A DNA stretch of 5,808 nt from an uncultured Rhodocyclaceae bacterium (lineage in GTDB: Bacteria > Pseudomonadota > Gammaproteobacteria > Burkholderiales > Rhodocyclaceae). Where the stretch lies: positions 1 to 5,808 of the forward strand of contig CAIYZZ010000097.1 of the NCBI GenBank assembly GCA_903930805.1. Reading direction: 5' to 3'. A program made the translations under genes and the position numbers. Numbering within the stretch: the first letter of the stretch is position 1; every line of letters begins with the position of its first letter. The notes beneath the pieces are model-generated. The model ran no database searches. It was not told the DNA's origin and saw only the letters and a program-made list of their open reading frames with translations. Shown one piece after another: positions 1 through 5,808 of the stretch.

Positions 1-999
1 GAATTCTTGGTGCTCGACGAAGCCGACCGCATGCTCGACATGGGTTTCATCCCCGACATCAAGCGCATCCTCGCGCTGTTGCCGAAAACGCGCCAGAGCC
101 TCTTGTTTTCCGCCACCTTCTCGGACGAGATCAAGAAGCTCGCCGATGCGATGCTGCAAGCACCACAACTGATCGAAGTCGCGCGCCGCAACATGGTGTC
201 CGAAACCATCACGCACCGTGTGCATCTGGTCGCCACCGACCGCAAGCGTTACCTGCTGAAACAACTCTTGGAAGTTTCACCCACAGCGCAGGCGCTGGTC
301 TTCGTCGGCACCAAGTTCGGCACCAGCCGGCTAGCGCTCTGGCTGGAACGCCAAGGCATCAACGCCACGGCCATCCACGGCGACAAGAGTCAGCAGGAGC
401 GCACCAAGGCACTCGAAGCCTTCAAATCCGGCCAGTCGCGCGTGCTGGTCGCCACCGATGTCGCCGCGCGCGGACTCGATATCGACGACTTGCCGCATGT
501 CATCAACTACGAACTGCCGCGCGTCGCCGAAGACTATATTCATCGCATCGGCCGCACCGGCCGCGCCGGCAAGACTGGCGAAGCCACCTCGCTGGTCGCA
601 CCCGAAGAAAAACCGCGGCTAGCCGAAATAGAAAGACTGACCAAGTTCAAGATCGAGCAGGTCGCCGTGCCCGGCTTCGAACCAGGTTCCATCTCCCCAC
701 CCGAGGAGCGCGAGCGTGGCGAACGCAGCGGCCGGGGGCACGGCCACAAGCATGAGCCCAGAATCGGTCATGGCCCGAAAATCCCGGTCGACCGCCTGCC
801 GGCACCCATTGCCCACATACCCAACGTACCCAAAAAGCCGGTCATCGCCGCCGATGGCTTCGATTTTTCAAAACCCTACGAATCCAAGCTCGCGGCAGCA
901 CCAGAGCAGCCCGCCGAAAAGTCGGCGCTGGCGGAACGGCGCCCCCTGCGCCATCTGCGCCCGGTAGCCGCATTACTGGGTGGCTTCGGGAAAAAATAG
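1..999 (+). CDS. rhlE: DEAD-box ATP-dependent RNA helicase, RhlE-like (3' part)
   Basis: This is an ATP-dependent RNA helicase of the DEAD-box family, which unwinds short RNA duplexes in ribosome assembly and RNA turnover in the cytoplasm. The reading frame is open to base 1, so the N-terminal part (Q motif, Walker A/motif I, Ia, Ib) lies outside the window. Visible motifs in order are II (VLDEAD, about bases 10-27), III (SAT, 109-117), IV (ALVFVGTK, near 292-315), V (ATDVAARGLDI, 451-483) and VI (HRIGRTGRAG, from 541). After the RecA-like domain 2 comes a tail of roughly 100 residues. It starts with an Arg/Glu/Gly/His-rich stretch (about 700-756), continues Pro-rich, carries GFDFSKPYES, and ends in a basic segment with VAALLGG. 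Such basic tails usually add RNA affinity. The RhlE assignment rests on the motif VI context and tail style; another DEAD-box paralogue is possible. The FAH-family gene starts 9 nt after its stop. The TTG at base 7 should not be taken as a start, because it lies inside the conserved core. Confidence 0.93.
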   Translation, partial: EFLVLDEADRMLDMGFIPDIKRILALLPKTRQSLLFSATFSDEIKKLADAMLQAPQLIEVARRNMVSETITHRVHLVATDRKRYLLKQLLEVSPTAQALVFVGTKFGTSRLALWLERQGINATAIHGDKSQQERTKALEAFKSGQSRVLVATDVAARGLDIDDLPHVINYELPRVAEDYIHRIGRTGRAGKTGEATSLVAPEEKPRLAEIERLTKFKIEQVAVPGFEPGSISPPEERERGERSGRGHGHKHEPRIGHGPKIPVDRLPAPIAHIPNVPKKPVIAADGFDFSKPYESKLAAAPEQPAEKSALAERRPLRHLRPVAALLGGFGKK

Positions 1000-1001
1000 G
1001 A
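998..1001 (+). promoter_or_regulatory. Ribosome binding site for the FAH-family gene
   Basis: AGGA overlaps the helicase stop codon and sits 7 nt before the ATG at 1009, which is good Shine-Dalgarno spacing. It supports that start and suggests that termination on the helicase gene may feed initiation on the next gene. Confidence 0.6.
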
Positions 1002-1008
1002 AAATCTG

Positions 1009-1851
1009 ATGAAACTCGTCCGTTACGGCACCAAGGGCCGCGAAAAACCTGGCCTGATCGACGCCCAAGGCAAGCTGCGTGACCTGTCCGCGCACTGCGA
1101 CACCATCGGCTGGGATGAACTTTCGCCCACCGGCCAGAAACGTCTTGCCGCCATCAATCCGGCAACGCTGCCGCTGGTCCGCGGCAAGCCGCGTTTCGGC
1201 GTACCCTTCACCGGCATTTCCAAGATCATCGGCGTCGGCCTCAACTATCGGGACCACGCAACAGAAACCGGCGCAGCCATCCCCGCCGAGCCGGTGCTGT
1301 TCATGAAGGCCACCACCGCGATCAACGGTCCGTTCGATGACATCAGGCTGCCGCGCCGTTCGAAAATGACCGACTGGGAAGCCGAGCTGGGTCTCGTCAT
1401 TGGTCGCGAAGCGCGCTATGTCAGCGAAGAAAAAGCAATGTCCTATCTGGCCGGATTTGTTACGTTCCACGATGTCTCCGAGCGCGATTTCCAGAAGAAC
1501 CGCGGCGGTAGCTGGGACAAGGGCAAGGGCTGCGACACCTTCGCGCCCATCGGCCCTTGGCTCGTCACGCGTGACGAAATCCGCGACCCGCAAAACCTGC
1601 GTGTCTGGCTCGAGGTGAATGGCGAGCGCCGCCAGGACAGTTCCACGTCGCAGATGATCTTTCCCTGCGCCCACCTCATCAGCTACATCTCGCAGTTCAT
1701 GACGCTCATGCCCGGCGACGTGGTCTGCACCGGCACACCCAGCGGCGTCGGCCTCGGCATGAATCCGCCGCAATTCCTCAAGGCCGGCGACGTCGTACGC
1801 CTCGGCGTCGACGGCCTGGGCGAGCAGTGCCAGAAAGTCGTCGTCGCATAA
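1009..1851 (+). CDS. Fumarylacetoacetate hydrolase (FAH) family protein
   Basis: This 280-residue cytosolic enzyme belongs to the FAH superfamily (COG0179 type). Members are metal-dependent hydrolases, decarboxylases or isomerases acting on 2-oxo/2,4-dioxo acids; many close relatives are labelled ureidoglycolate lyase or 2-hydroxyhepta-2,4-diene-1,7-dioate isomerase. An N-terminal cap (about 1-70) precedes the catalytic fold. GVGLNYRDHATE (75-86) holds the His-x-x-Glu pair (H83, E86) used as the catalytic dyad in FAHD1-like enzymes. By family analogy the divalent-metal ligands are E124 and E126 (DWEAELG) and D155 (HDVSERD). K171 to W184 (KGKGCDTFAPIGPW) and TGTPSGVG (241-248) complete the active site. 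Length and motifs are normal, so it should be active. The substrate cannot be told from sequence, and neighbours do not form a known catabolic pathway. It lies 9 nt after the helicase gene and 7 nt before the DOMON-like gene, so it is probably co-transcribed with both. Confidence 0.93.
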   Translation: MKLVRYGTKGREKPGLIDAQGKLRDLSAHCDTIGWDELSPTGQKRLAAINPATLPLVRGKPRFGVPFTGISKIIGVGLNYRDHATETGAAIPAEPVLFMKATTAINGPFDDIRLPRRSKMTDWEAELGLVIGREARYVSEEKAMSYLAGFVTFHDVSERDFQKNRGGSWDKGKGCDTFAPIGPWLVTRDEIRDPQNLRVWLEVNGERRQDSSTSQMIFPCAHLISYISQFMTLMPGDVVCTGTPSGVGLGMNPPQFLKAGDVVRLGVDGLGEQCQKVVVA

Positions 1852-1858
1852 TCGCCGC

Positions 1859-2431
1859 ATGGCTCACTCGGTACACGCTTCACTCGCGGGACATGCGACC
1901 AATCCCGCGCGCTTTCATCAGCACATTGATGTCACGCTGACGCACGCAGCTGATGGTGGGCTGGCTATCAGCTACGCGATCCATGGTCTGAACATGGACT
2001 TGCACGTTCCCACGCCACACGCACACGCACCCGCAGATGCGCTCTGGCGCACCACCTGCTGCGAACTGTTCTTGAATCCTCTCGGACAGGCAGGCTACGG
2101 TGAGTTCAATTTTTCGCCTTCCGGCCAATGGGCCTACTACAACTTTCTCGATTATCGCCAATACGCCCCCGCAACCACCAACGGCCCGGCACCGCGTATC
2201 GAAGTCAAGCGCGAAGAAAATTTACTGCAACTCGATGTCGCATTGTCAAAATCCGCCCTGCCGACCGGCGACACCCTGCGCATTGCACTCGCCGTCGTAT
2301 TGGAATCCAACGACAGCAAACGCGGCTACTGGGCGCTCGCCCATCCGCCAGGGCAACCGGATTTTCACCACCACGCCGGGTTCGTGCTGACGCTTGGCGC
2401 GATGGGTTTCCGTCCGGCACGCTGGCCATGA
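1859..2431 (+). CDS. DOMON-like domain protein (MurB-associated type), unknown function
   Basis: This small protein of 190 residues matches what I recall of the DOMON-like family catalogued as 'murB-like', a beta-sandwich fold related to haem- and sugar-binding DOMON domains. Its exact role is not known. Family-like signatures are LWRTTCCELFL (62-72), YGEFNFSPSGQWAYYNF (80-96) and YWALAHPPGQPDFHHHAGF (157-175). The last two contribute conserved aromatics and histidines that could line a ligand pocket (inference). No signal peptide or membrane segment is visible, so it is probably cytosolic. The ATG at 1859 lies 7 nt after the FAH-family stop and has no clear Shine-Dalgarno, which suggests reinitiation. 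A start at 1859 leaves a family-sized protein. The stop overlaps the start of the NamZ-like gene (ATGA, 2428-2431), so the two are probably made together. A role in sugar or peptidoglycan-fragment binding is only suggested by that partner. Confidence 0.85.
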   Translation: MAHSVHASLAGHATNPARFHQHIDVTLTHAADGGLAISYAIHGLNMDLHVPTPHAHAPADALWRTTCCELFLNPLGQAGYGEFNFSPSGQWAYYNFLDYRQYAPATTNGPAPRIEVKREENLLQLDVALSKSALPTGDTLRIALAVVLESNDSKRGYWALAHPPGQPDFHHHAGFVLTLGAMGFRPARWP

Positions 2432-3642
2432 AGTTCGGCATCGACCGCTTGATCGACAACCGCGATTTGCGTCGCCGACTCTCCGGCCGCCGCATCGCAC
2501 TGCTCGCGCATCCGGCCTCGACCACACGCGACTTGACGCACAGCCTCGACGCCCTCGCCGCCCTGCCCGAGCTTACCCTCACGGCGGCCTTTGGCCCGCA
2601 GCATGGCCTGCGCGGCGACAAGCAGGACAACATGGTCGAATCGCCGGACTTCCTCGACCCGCTGCATGGCATCCCCGTCTTCAGTCTTTACGGCGCCGTG
2701 CGGCACCCGACCGACGCGATGATGGATACGTTCGACGTGCTGCTCGTCGACCTGCAGGATCTCGGTTGCCGCATCTACACCTTCATCACAACGCTGCGCT
2801 ATCTGCTCGAAGCCGCCGCGCGTCACGGCAAGACAGTGTGGATACTCGACCGGCCCAATCCGGCGGGCCGCCCCATCGAGGGTTTGCGCTTGCGTGAAGG
2901 CTGGGAGAGCTTCGTCGGTGCCGGACCGCTGCCCATGCGCCACGGCCTGACCCTGGGCGAACTGGCACGCTGGTTCGTCGCCACGCTGAGGCTCGATGTG
3001 GCGTGCGAAGTGATCGAGATGCAGGGCTGGGCACCGGATGCCGCACCTGGCTACGGCTGGCCGCTCAACGAGCGCAGCTGGATCAACCCCAGCCCGAACG
3101 CACCCAACCTCTCGATGGCGCGCTGCTATTCCGGCACGGTGATGCTCGAAGGCACCACGCTTTCCGAGGGACGCGGCACCACACGACCGCTGGAACTTTT
3201 TGGCGCACCCGACATCGACGCCCAGGCGCTGCTCAAGGAAATGCAGGCACTCGCGCAATCGGTACCCGGGTGGCTGGCCGGCTGCAAACTACGCCCCTGC
3301 TGGTTCGAGCCTACCTTCCACAAGCACGCCGACAAACTCTGCCAGGGCATCCAGATTCACGTCGATACCCTGGATCATTACAACCATGCCACCTTCCGCC
3401 CCTGGCGCCTACAGGCACTCGCCTTCAAGGCGCTACGCTCACTGAGGCCGGATTACCCGCTCTGGCGCGACTTTGCCTACGAATACGAACATGACCGCCT
3501 GGCCATCGACCTCATCAATGGCAGTCCATTGCTGCGCGAATGGGTCGACGATCCCAGTACAGTGCCGGCTGACCTCGAAGCACTGGCGCAAGCCGACGAA
3601 TCAGCCTGGCGCGAGGAAAGCACCCGCTACCACTTGTACTAA
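2428..3642 (+). CDS. DUF1343 / NamZ-like protein (GH171 exo-beta-N-acetylmuramidase family)
   Basis: This 404-residue protein is of the DUF1343 (YbbC) family. The characterised Bacillus subtilis member NamZ removes MurNAc from the non-reducing end of peptidoglycan fragments and founded GH171. Visible family blocks are FGPQHGLRGDKQDNM (55-69), VDLQDLGCRIYTF (107-119), LDRPNP (140-145), PMRHGLTLGELA (169-180), SPNAPNLSM (222-230), the long block at 240-261 containing EGTTLSEGRGTTRP, FEPTFHKH (293-300) and CQGIQIHV (305-312). The length fits a family member without a secretion signal: the N terminus (MKFGIDRLIDNRDLRRRL) is charged, with no hydrophobic core, so the protein appears cytosolic. Residues 57-60 read PQHG, whereas better-known members have PEHG. 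I chose ATG 2428 because it overlaps the DOMON stop (ATGA) and begins just before conserved family sequence. The in-frame extension to 2128 would run through the DOMON gene and shows no family features. No strong Shine-Dalgarno is present, which fits translational coupling. Family membership is sure; enzymatic activity is not. Confidence 0.9.
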   Translation: MKFGIDRLIDNRDLRRRLSGRRIALLAHPASTTRDLTHSLDALAALPELTLTAAFGPQHGLRGDKQDNMVESPDFLDPLHGIPVFSLYGAVRHPTDAMMDTFDVLLVDLQDLGCRIYTFITTLRYLLEAAARHGKTVWILDRPNPAGRPIEGLRLREGWESFVGAGPLPMRHGLTLGELARWFVATLRLDVACEVIEMQGWAPDAAPGYGWPLNERSWINPSPNAPNLSMARCYSGTVMLEGTTLSEGRGTTRPLELFGAPDIDAQALLKEMQALAQSVPGWLAGCKLRPCWFEPTFHKHADKLCQGIQIHVDTLDHYNHATFRPWRLQALAFKALRSLRPDYPLWRDFAYEYEHDRLAIDLINGSPLLREWVDDPSTVPADLEALAQADESAWREESTRYHLY

Positions 3643-3646
3643 CGCC

Positions 3647-3667
3647 GTCCCGCCGGGGCAGATTTTT
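3647..3667 (+). terminator. Candidate intrinsic terminator after the NamZ-like gene
   Basis: GTCCC (3647-3651) can pair with GGGGC (3655-3659), including one G-U pair, across a 3-nt loop. After a 3-nt gap comes a run of five T (3663-3667). It begins 4 nt past the stop codon. The stem is short, so strength is uncertain. Confidence 0.4.
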
Positions 3668-3670
3668 CAC

Positions 3671-3696
3671 AAAATAACCACGTTATCGTGGCTTTT
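3671..3696. terminator. Candidate bidirectional terminator between convergent genes
   Basis: CCACG (3678-3682) and CGTGG (3687-3691) form a hairpin with loop TTAT. A T run follows on the + strand (3693-3696), and AAAATAA precedes it (3671-3677), which reads as TTATTTT on the - strand. This layout, between the NamZ-like stop (3642) and the pntB stop (3716), fits a terminator that works for both transcripts. With a bulged C at 3692 the stem could extend by two A-T pairs. Confidence 0.55.
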
Positions 3697-3715
3697 CTAC
3701 GGCACAGATAGGGCG

Positions 3716-5131
3716 TCAGCTCTTCAACGCTACCAAAACTTCGTCCAGCATCTTCTTCGCATCACCGAACAGCATGCGGTTGTTCTCTTTGTAGAAAAGC
3801 GGGTTGTCGACCCCGGCGTAGCCGGAGGCCATGGAGCGCTTCATCACGATTGAGGTCTTGGCCTTCCAGACTTGCAGCACCGGCATACCAGCAATCGGGC
3901 TGGTCGGATCGTCCTCGGCCGCCGGATTGACGATGTCGTTAGCGCCGATAACGATCGCCACATCGGTCTGCGGAAAATCATCATTGAGTTCATCCATCTC
4001 GAACACGATGTCGTAAGGCACTTTGGCCTCGGCCAACAGCACGTTCATGTGGCCGGGCATGCGACCGGCTACCGGGTGAATGCCGAAACGCACATTGACG
4101 CCTTTCTCGCGCAAATGTTTGGTGATCTCGTACACCGTATGCTGAGCCTGCGCCACCGCCATGCCGTAACCCGGCACGATGATGATGTTCTTGGAATCGC
4201 GCAGTAGCTCGGCGGTCTCCGCGCTCAGGATAGGCACCACTTCCCCGGCCGGTTGCGCACCCGCCACCGGCGTCGCGCCGCTGGTGGTGCCAAAGCCACC
4301 GGCAATCACGCTGATGAAGTGGCGGTTCATCGCCTGGCACATGATGTAGGAGAGGATGGCGCCGCTTGATCCCACCAGAGCACCGGTGACGATCAGCAGG
4401 TCGTTGTTCAGCATGAAGCCGGTGGCGGCAGCAGCCCAGCCGGAATAGCTGTTCAGCATCGACACCACCACCGGCATGTCGGCGCCGCCGATCGCCATCA
4501 CCATGTGAATGCCGAACAGCAATGCAATCGCGGTCATCACAAACAGCGGGGTCATGCCGTCGGCCACCGATGTGACATGCAGAAACTCCCGCCCGAAGTA
4601 AATGACCACCAGCAGGCCGGTCAGGTTGAGCCAGTGCCGTCCCGGCAGCAGCATCGGGTTGCCGCCGATCTTGCCCGAGAGCTTGCCGAAGGCAATGATC
4701 GAACCGGAGAAGGTAATGGCACCGATCAGGATGCCGATGTAGATTTCGATTTCGTGAATATGCTTCTCGGCCTCGCTCAGGCCTGCGGATGCGGAAGGAT
4801 CAATGTAATTGGCGAAGCCGACCAGGCACGCCGCAAGACCGACCAGGCTGTGCATCAACGCGACCAGTTCCGGCATCTGGGTCATCTGCACGGTACGGGC
4901 AGCATACAGACCGACGCTGGCACCGACCACCATGGCGCCGATGATCCAGGGAAGGCCGACAGCCAGGTCTACGCGCGGCCCGAACACCGTCGCCAGGACG
5001 GCGACGGTCATGCCGATCATGCCGTAGAGATTACCGCGACGAGAGCTCACGGGACTGGAAAGACCGCCGAGGCTGAGGATGAAAAGAATCGTTGCTCCGA
5101 TATAGGAGACGGTTGCCAAATTTGCAGACAT
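3716..5131 (-). CDS. pntB: NAD(P) transhydrogenase subunit beta
   Basis: PntB is the beta subunit of the inner-membrane, proton-translocating transhydrogenase, which couples proton entry to hydride transfer from NADH to NADP+. The 471-residue length is normal. Residues about 4-268 hold around nine hydrophobic membrane segments. The MHSLVG motif (93-98) has H94, corresponding to the proton-channel His91 of the E. coli protein, and [15 protein letters not shown] (221-235) has N227, corresponding to Asn222. A flexible Gly/Ala/Pro-rich hinge (about 279-300) leads to the cytosolic NADP(H)-binding domain III. That domain has [12 protein letters not shown] (319-330), [20 protein letters not shown] (350-369), [12 protein letters not shown] (394-405) and [10 protein letters not shown] (431-440), where K431 and R432 should contact the NADP 2'-phosphate. 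All key residues are intact. The start at 5131 is supported by a well-placed ribosome binding site and by the usual N terminus. It lies 15 nt downstream of pntA in the same operon. Confidence 0.97.
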   Translation of the reverse strand: MSANLATVSYIGATILFILSLGGLSSPVSSRRGNLYGMIGMTVAVLATVFGPRVDLAVGLPWIIGAMVVGASVGLYAARTVQMTQMPELVALMHSLVGLAACLVGFANYIDPSASAGLSEAEKHIHEIEIYIGILIGAITFSGSIIAFGKLSGKIGGNPMLLPGRHWLNLTGLLVVIYFGREFLHVTSVADGMTPLFVMTAIALLFGIHMVMAIGGADMPVVVSMLNSYSGWAAAATGFMLNNDLLIVTGALVGSSGAILSYIMCQAMNRHFISVIAGGFGTTSGATPVAGAQPAGEVVPILSAETAELLRDSKNIIIVPGYGMAVAQAQHTVYEITKHLREKGVNVRFGIHPVAGRMPGHMNVLLAEAKVPYDIVFEMDELNDDFPQTDVAIVIGANDIVNPAAEDDPTSPIAGMPVLQVWKAKTSIVMKRSMASGYAGVDNPLFYKENNRMLFGDAKKMLDEVLVALKS

Positions 5132-5138
5132 GTCGTGT

Positions 5139-5143
5139 CTCCC
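5139..5143 (-). promoter_or_regulatory. Ribosome binding site for pntB
   Basis: On the - strand GGGAG lies 7 nt before the ATG of pntB, inside the 15-nt gap after the pntA stop. It fixes the pntB start. Confidence 0.7.
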
Positions 5144-5146
5144 GGG

Positions 5147-5808
5147 TTATTTGCGGAACATGGCCAGCATGCGCTGGGTCACGGCGAAGCCGCCGAACAT
5201 ATTGACTGCGGTGAGCGCGATGCCCGCCACCGCCAGCCAGCGTATCCAGCCTTCCGGTCCCACCTGCACCAGCGCGCCGATGGCGATGATGCTGCTGATC
5301 GCATTGGTTACGCTCATCAGCGGCGTATGCAGGGCCGGCGTGACGTTCCACACCACCATGTAGCCAACGAAGCAGGCCAGCACGAACACCGTAAAGTGCG
5401 CGAGGAACGCGGCCGGGGCGTTGGCACCGACGAACCAGAACATCAGCGCGGCAACGAGGAAGGTCACCGCCGTGCTGGTGGCGGATGCCGGCTCGCTGGC
5501 CTGACCGTGACCGCCGGACTTCTTCGCCGGCATCGCAGCGGCAGGCTTCGCAGCCGGAGCCGCCGCAACCTTGGGTGCCGGAGGCGGCCAGGTGATGTTG
5601 CCTTCCTTGATTACGGTCAGGCCGCGGATGGCCTCGTCGTCCATGTTGACGTCGAGGGTGCCGTCATCTTTTACGCTTTTTGTCTTGCACAGTTCCTCGG
5701 CGAGGCGCCAGAGGTTGCTGCCGTACAAGGTAGAGGACTGCTTGGCCAGGCGCGAGGCCAGGTCGGTGTAGCCGACGATGGTCACGCCGTGTCTGACCAC
5801 GGCCTCAC
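5147..5808 (-). CDS. pntA: NAD(P) transhydrogenase subunit alpha (3' part)
   Basis: This is the C-terminal 219 residues of PntA, the alpha subunit of the proton-translocating transhydrogenase. The frame is open through the right window edge, so most of the NAD(H)-binding domain I lies outside. Visible first is the end of domain I (HGVTIVGYTDLASRL near fragment residues 6-20, then IRGLTVIKEGNITWPPPAP). A variable Ala/Pro/Lys-rich linker follows, with a GGHGQ stretch. Then come about four membrane segments (domain II), including LAHFTVFVLACFVGYMVVWN, LHTPLMSVTNAIS and FGGFAVTQRMLAMFRK at the C terminus. Domain I and the membrane part are in one polypeptide, as in E. coli, not split into PntAA and PntAB as in Rhodospirillum rubrum. 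The GTG at 5800 is an internal valine codon within conserved domain I, not a start. pntB follows after 15 nt. Confidence 0.96.
   Translation of the reverse strand, partial: EAVVRHGVTIVGYTDLASRLAKQSSTLYGSNLWRLAEELCKTKSVKDDGTLDVNMDDEAIRGLTVIKEGNITWPPPAPKVAAAPAAKPAAAMPAKKSGGHGQASEPASATSTAVTFLVAALMFWFVGANAPAAFLAHFTVFVLACFVGYMVVWNVTPALHTPLMSVTNAISSIIAIGALVQVGPEGWIRWLAVAGIALTAVNMFGGFAVTQRMLAMFRK

Noticed and set aside
973..1860. A 295-codon open frame on the - strand opposite the FAH-family gene
   Set aside because: It mirrors the FAH gene codon for codon, its translation shows no family motifs, and the + strand frame has complete FAH signatures. Long antisense frames are expected in GC-rich DNA.
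2128..2427. N-terminal extension of the NamZ-like frame starting at 2128
   Set aside because: It lies wholly within the DOMON-like gene in another frame, is Arg-rich without family similarity, and the ATG at 2428 has ideal overlap with the upstream stop.
2365..3258. A 297-codon open frame on the - strand opposite the NamZ-like gene
   Set aside because: The translation has low-complexity, Arg/Ala/Gly-rich character without recognisable domains, and the opposite frame is a clear DUF1343 protein.
3473..3853. A 126-codon + strand frame crossing the convergent intergenic region
   Set aside because: It overlaps the ends of two sure genes and both candidate terminators, and its translation has no recognisable content.
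3990..4340. A 116-codon - strand frame inside pntB
   Set aside because: It is an out-of-frame reading of the pntB domain III region; the protein is Arg/His-rich shadow sequence.
5798..5800. GTG as a start for a short stand-alone membrane subunit (PntAB-like)
   Set aside because: The frame continues to the window edge, and the residues around it belong to conserved domain I of fused PntA.

Overview
This window is GC-rich, densely coded proteobacterial DNA. By inference it is most likely betaproteobacterial: it has a RhlE-type helicase with a basic tail ending near a VAALLGG motif, an E. coli-style fused PntA, and strongly GC-biased third codon positions. No species can be named from the sequence alone. 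I see no mobile elements, CRISPR arrays, tRNA or rRNA genes, or frameshifts.

Left part, + strand (1-3642): four genes run head to tail with almost no spacing. They are the 3' part of a DEAD-box RNA helicase (rhlE-like, cut by the left window edge), a fumarylacetoacetate-hydrolase (FAH) family enzyme, a small DOMON-like protein of the MurB-associated type, and a DUF1343/NamZ-type (GH171) protein related to exo-beta-N-acetylmuramidases. The gaps are 9 nt, 7 nt and a 4-nt ATGA overlap, so co-transcription is likely and the last pair is probably translationally coupled. The real start of the NamZ-like gene is the ATG at 2428. An upstream in-frame extension only shadows the DOMON gene.

Middle (3643-3715): a short convergent intergenic region holds two candidate hairpin terminators. 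One serves the + strand operon, and the other has T-rich flanks on both sides and could serve both directions.

Right part, - strand (3716-5808): pntB (complete) and the 3' part of pntA (cut by the right edge) encode the membrane-bound, proton-translocating NAD(P) transhydrogenase. This complex uses the proton gradient to move hydride from NADH to NADP+, and so supplies NADPH.

The least understood part is the coupled DOMON-like / NamZ-like pair. The NamZ-like protein has no visible signal peptide and carries PQHG where the better-known family members have PEHG. It may therefore be a cytosolic relative with a changed role, rather than a secreted wall hydrolase. The rest of the window is ordinary housekeeping content.
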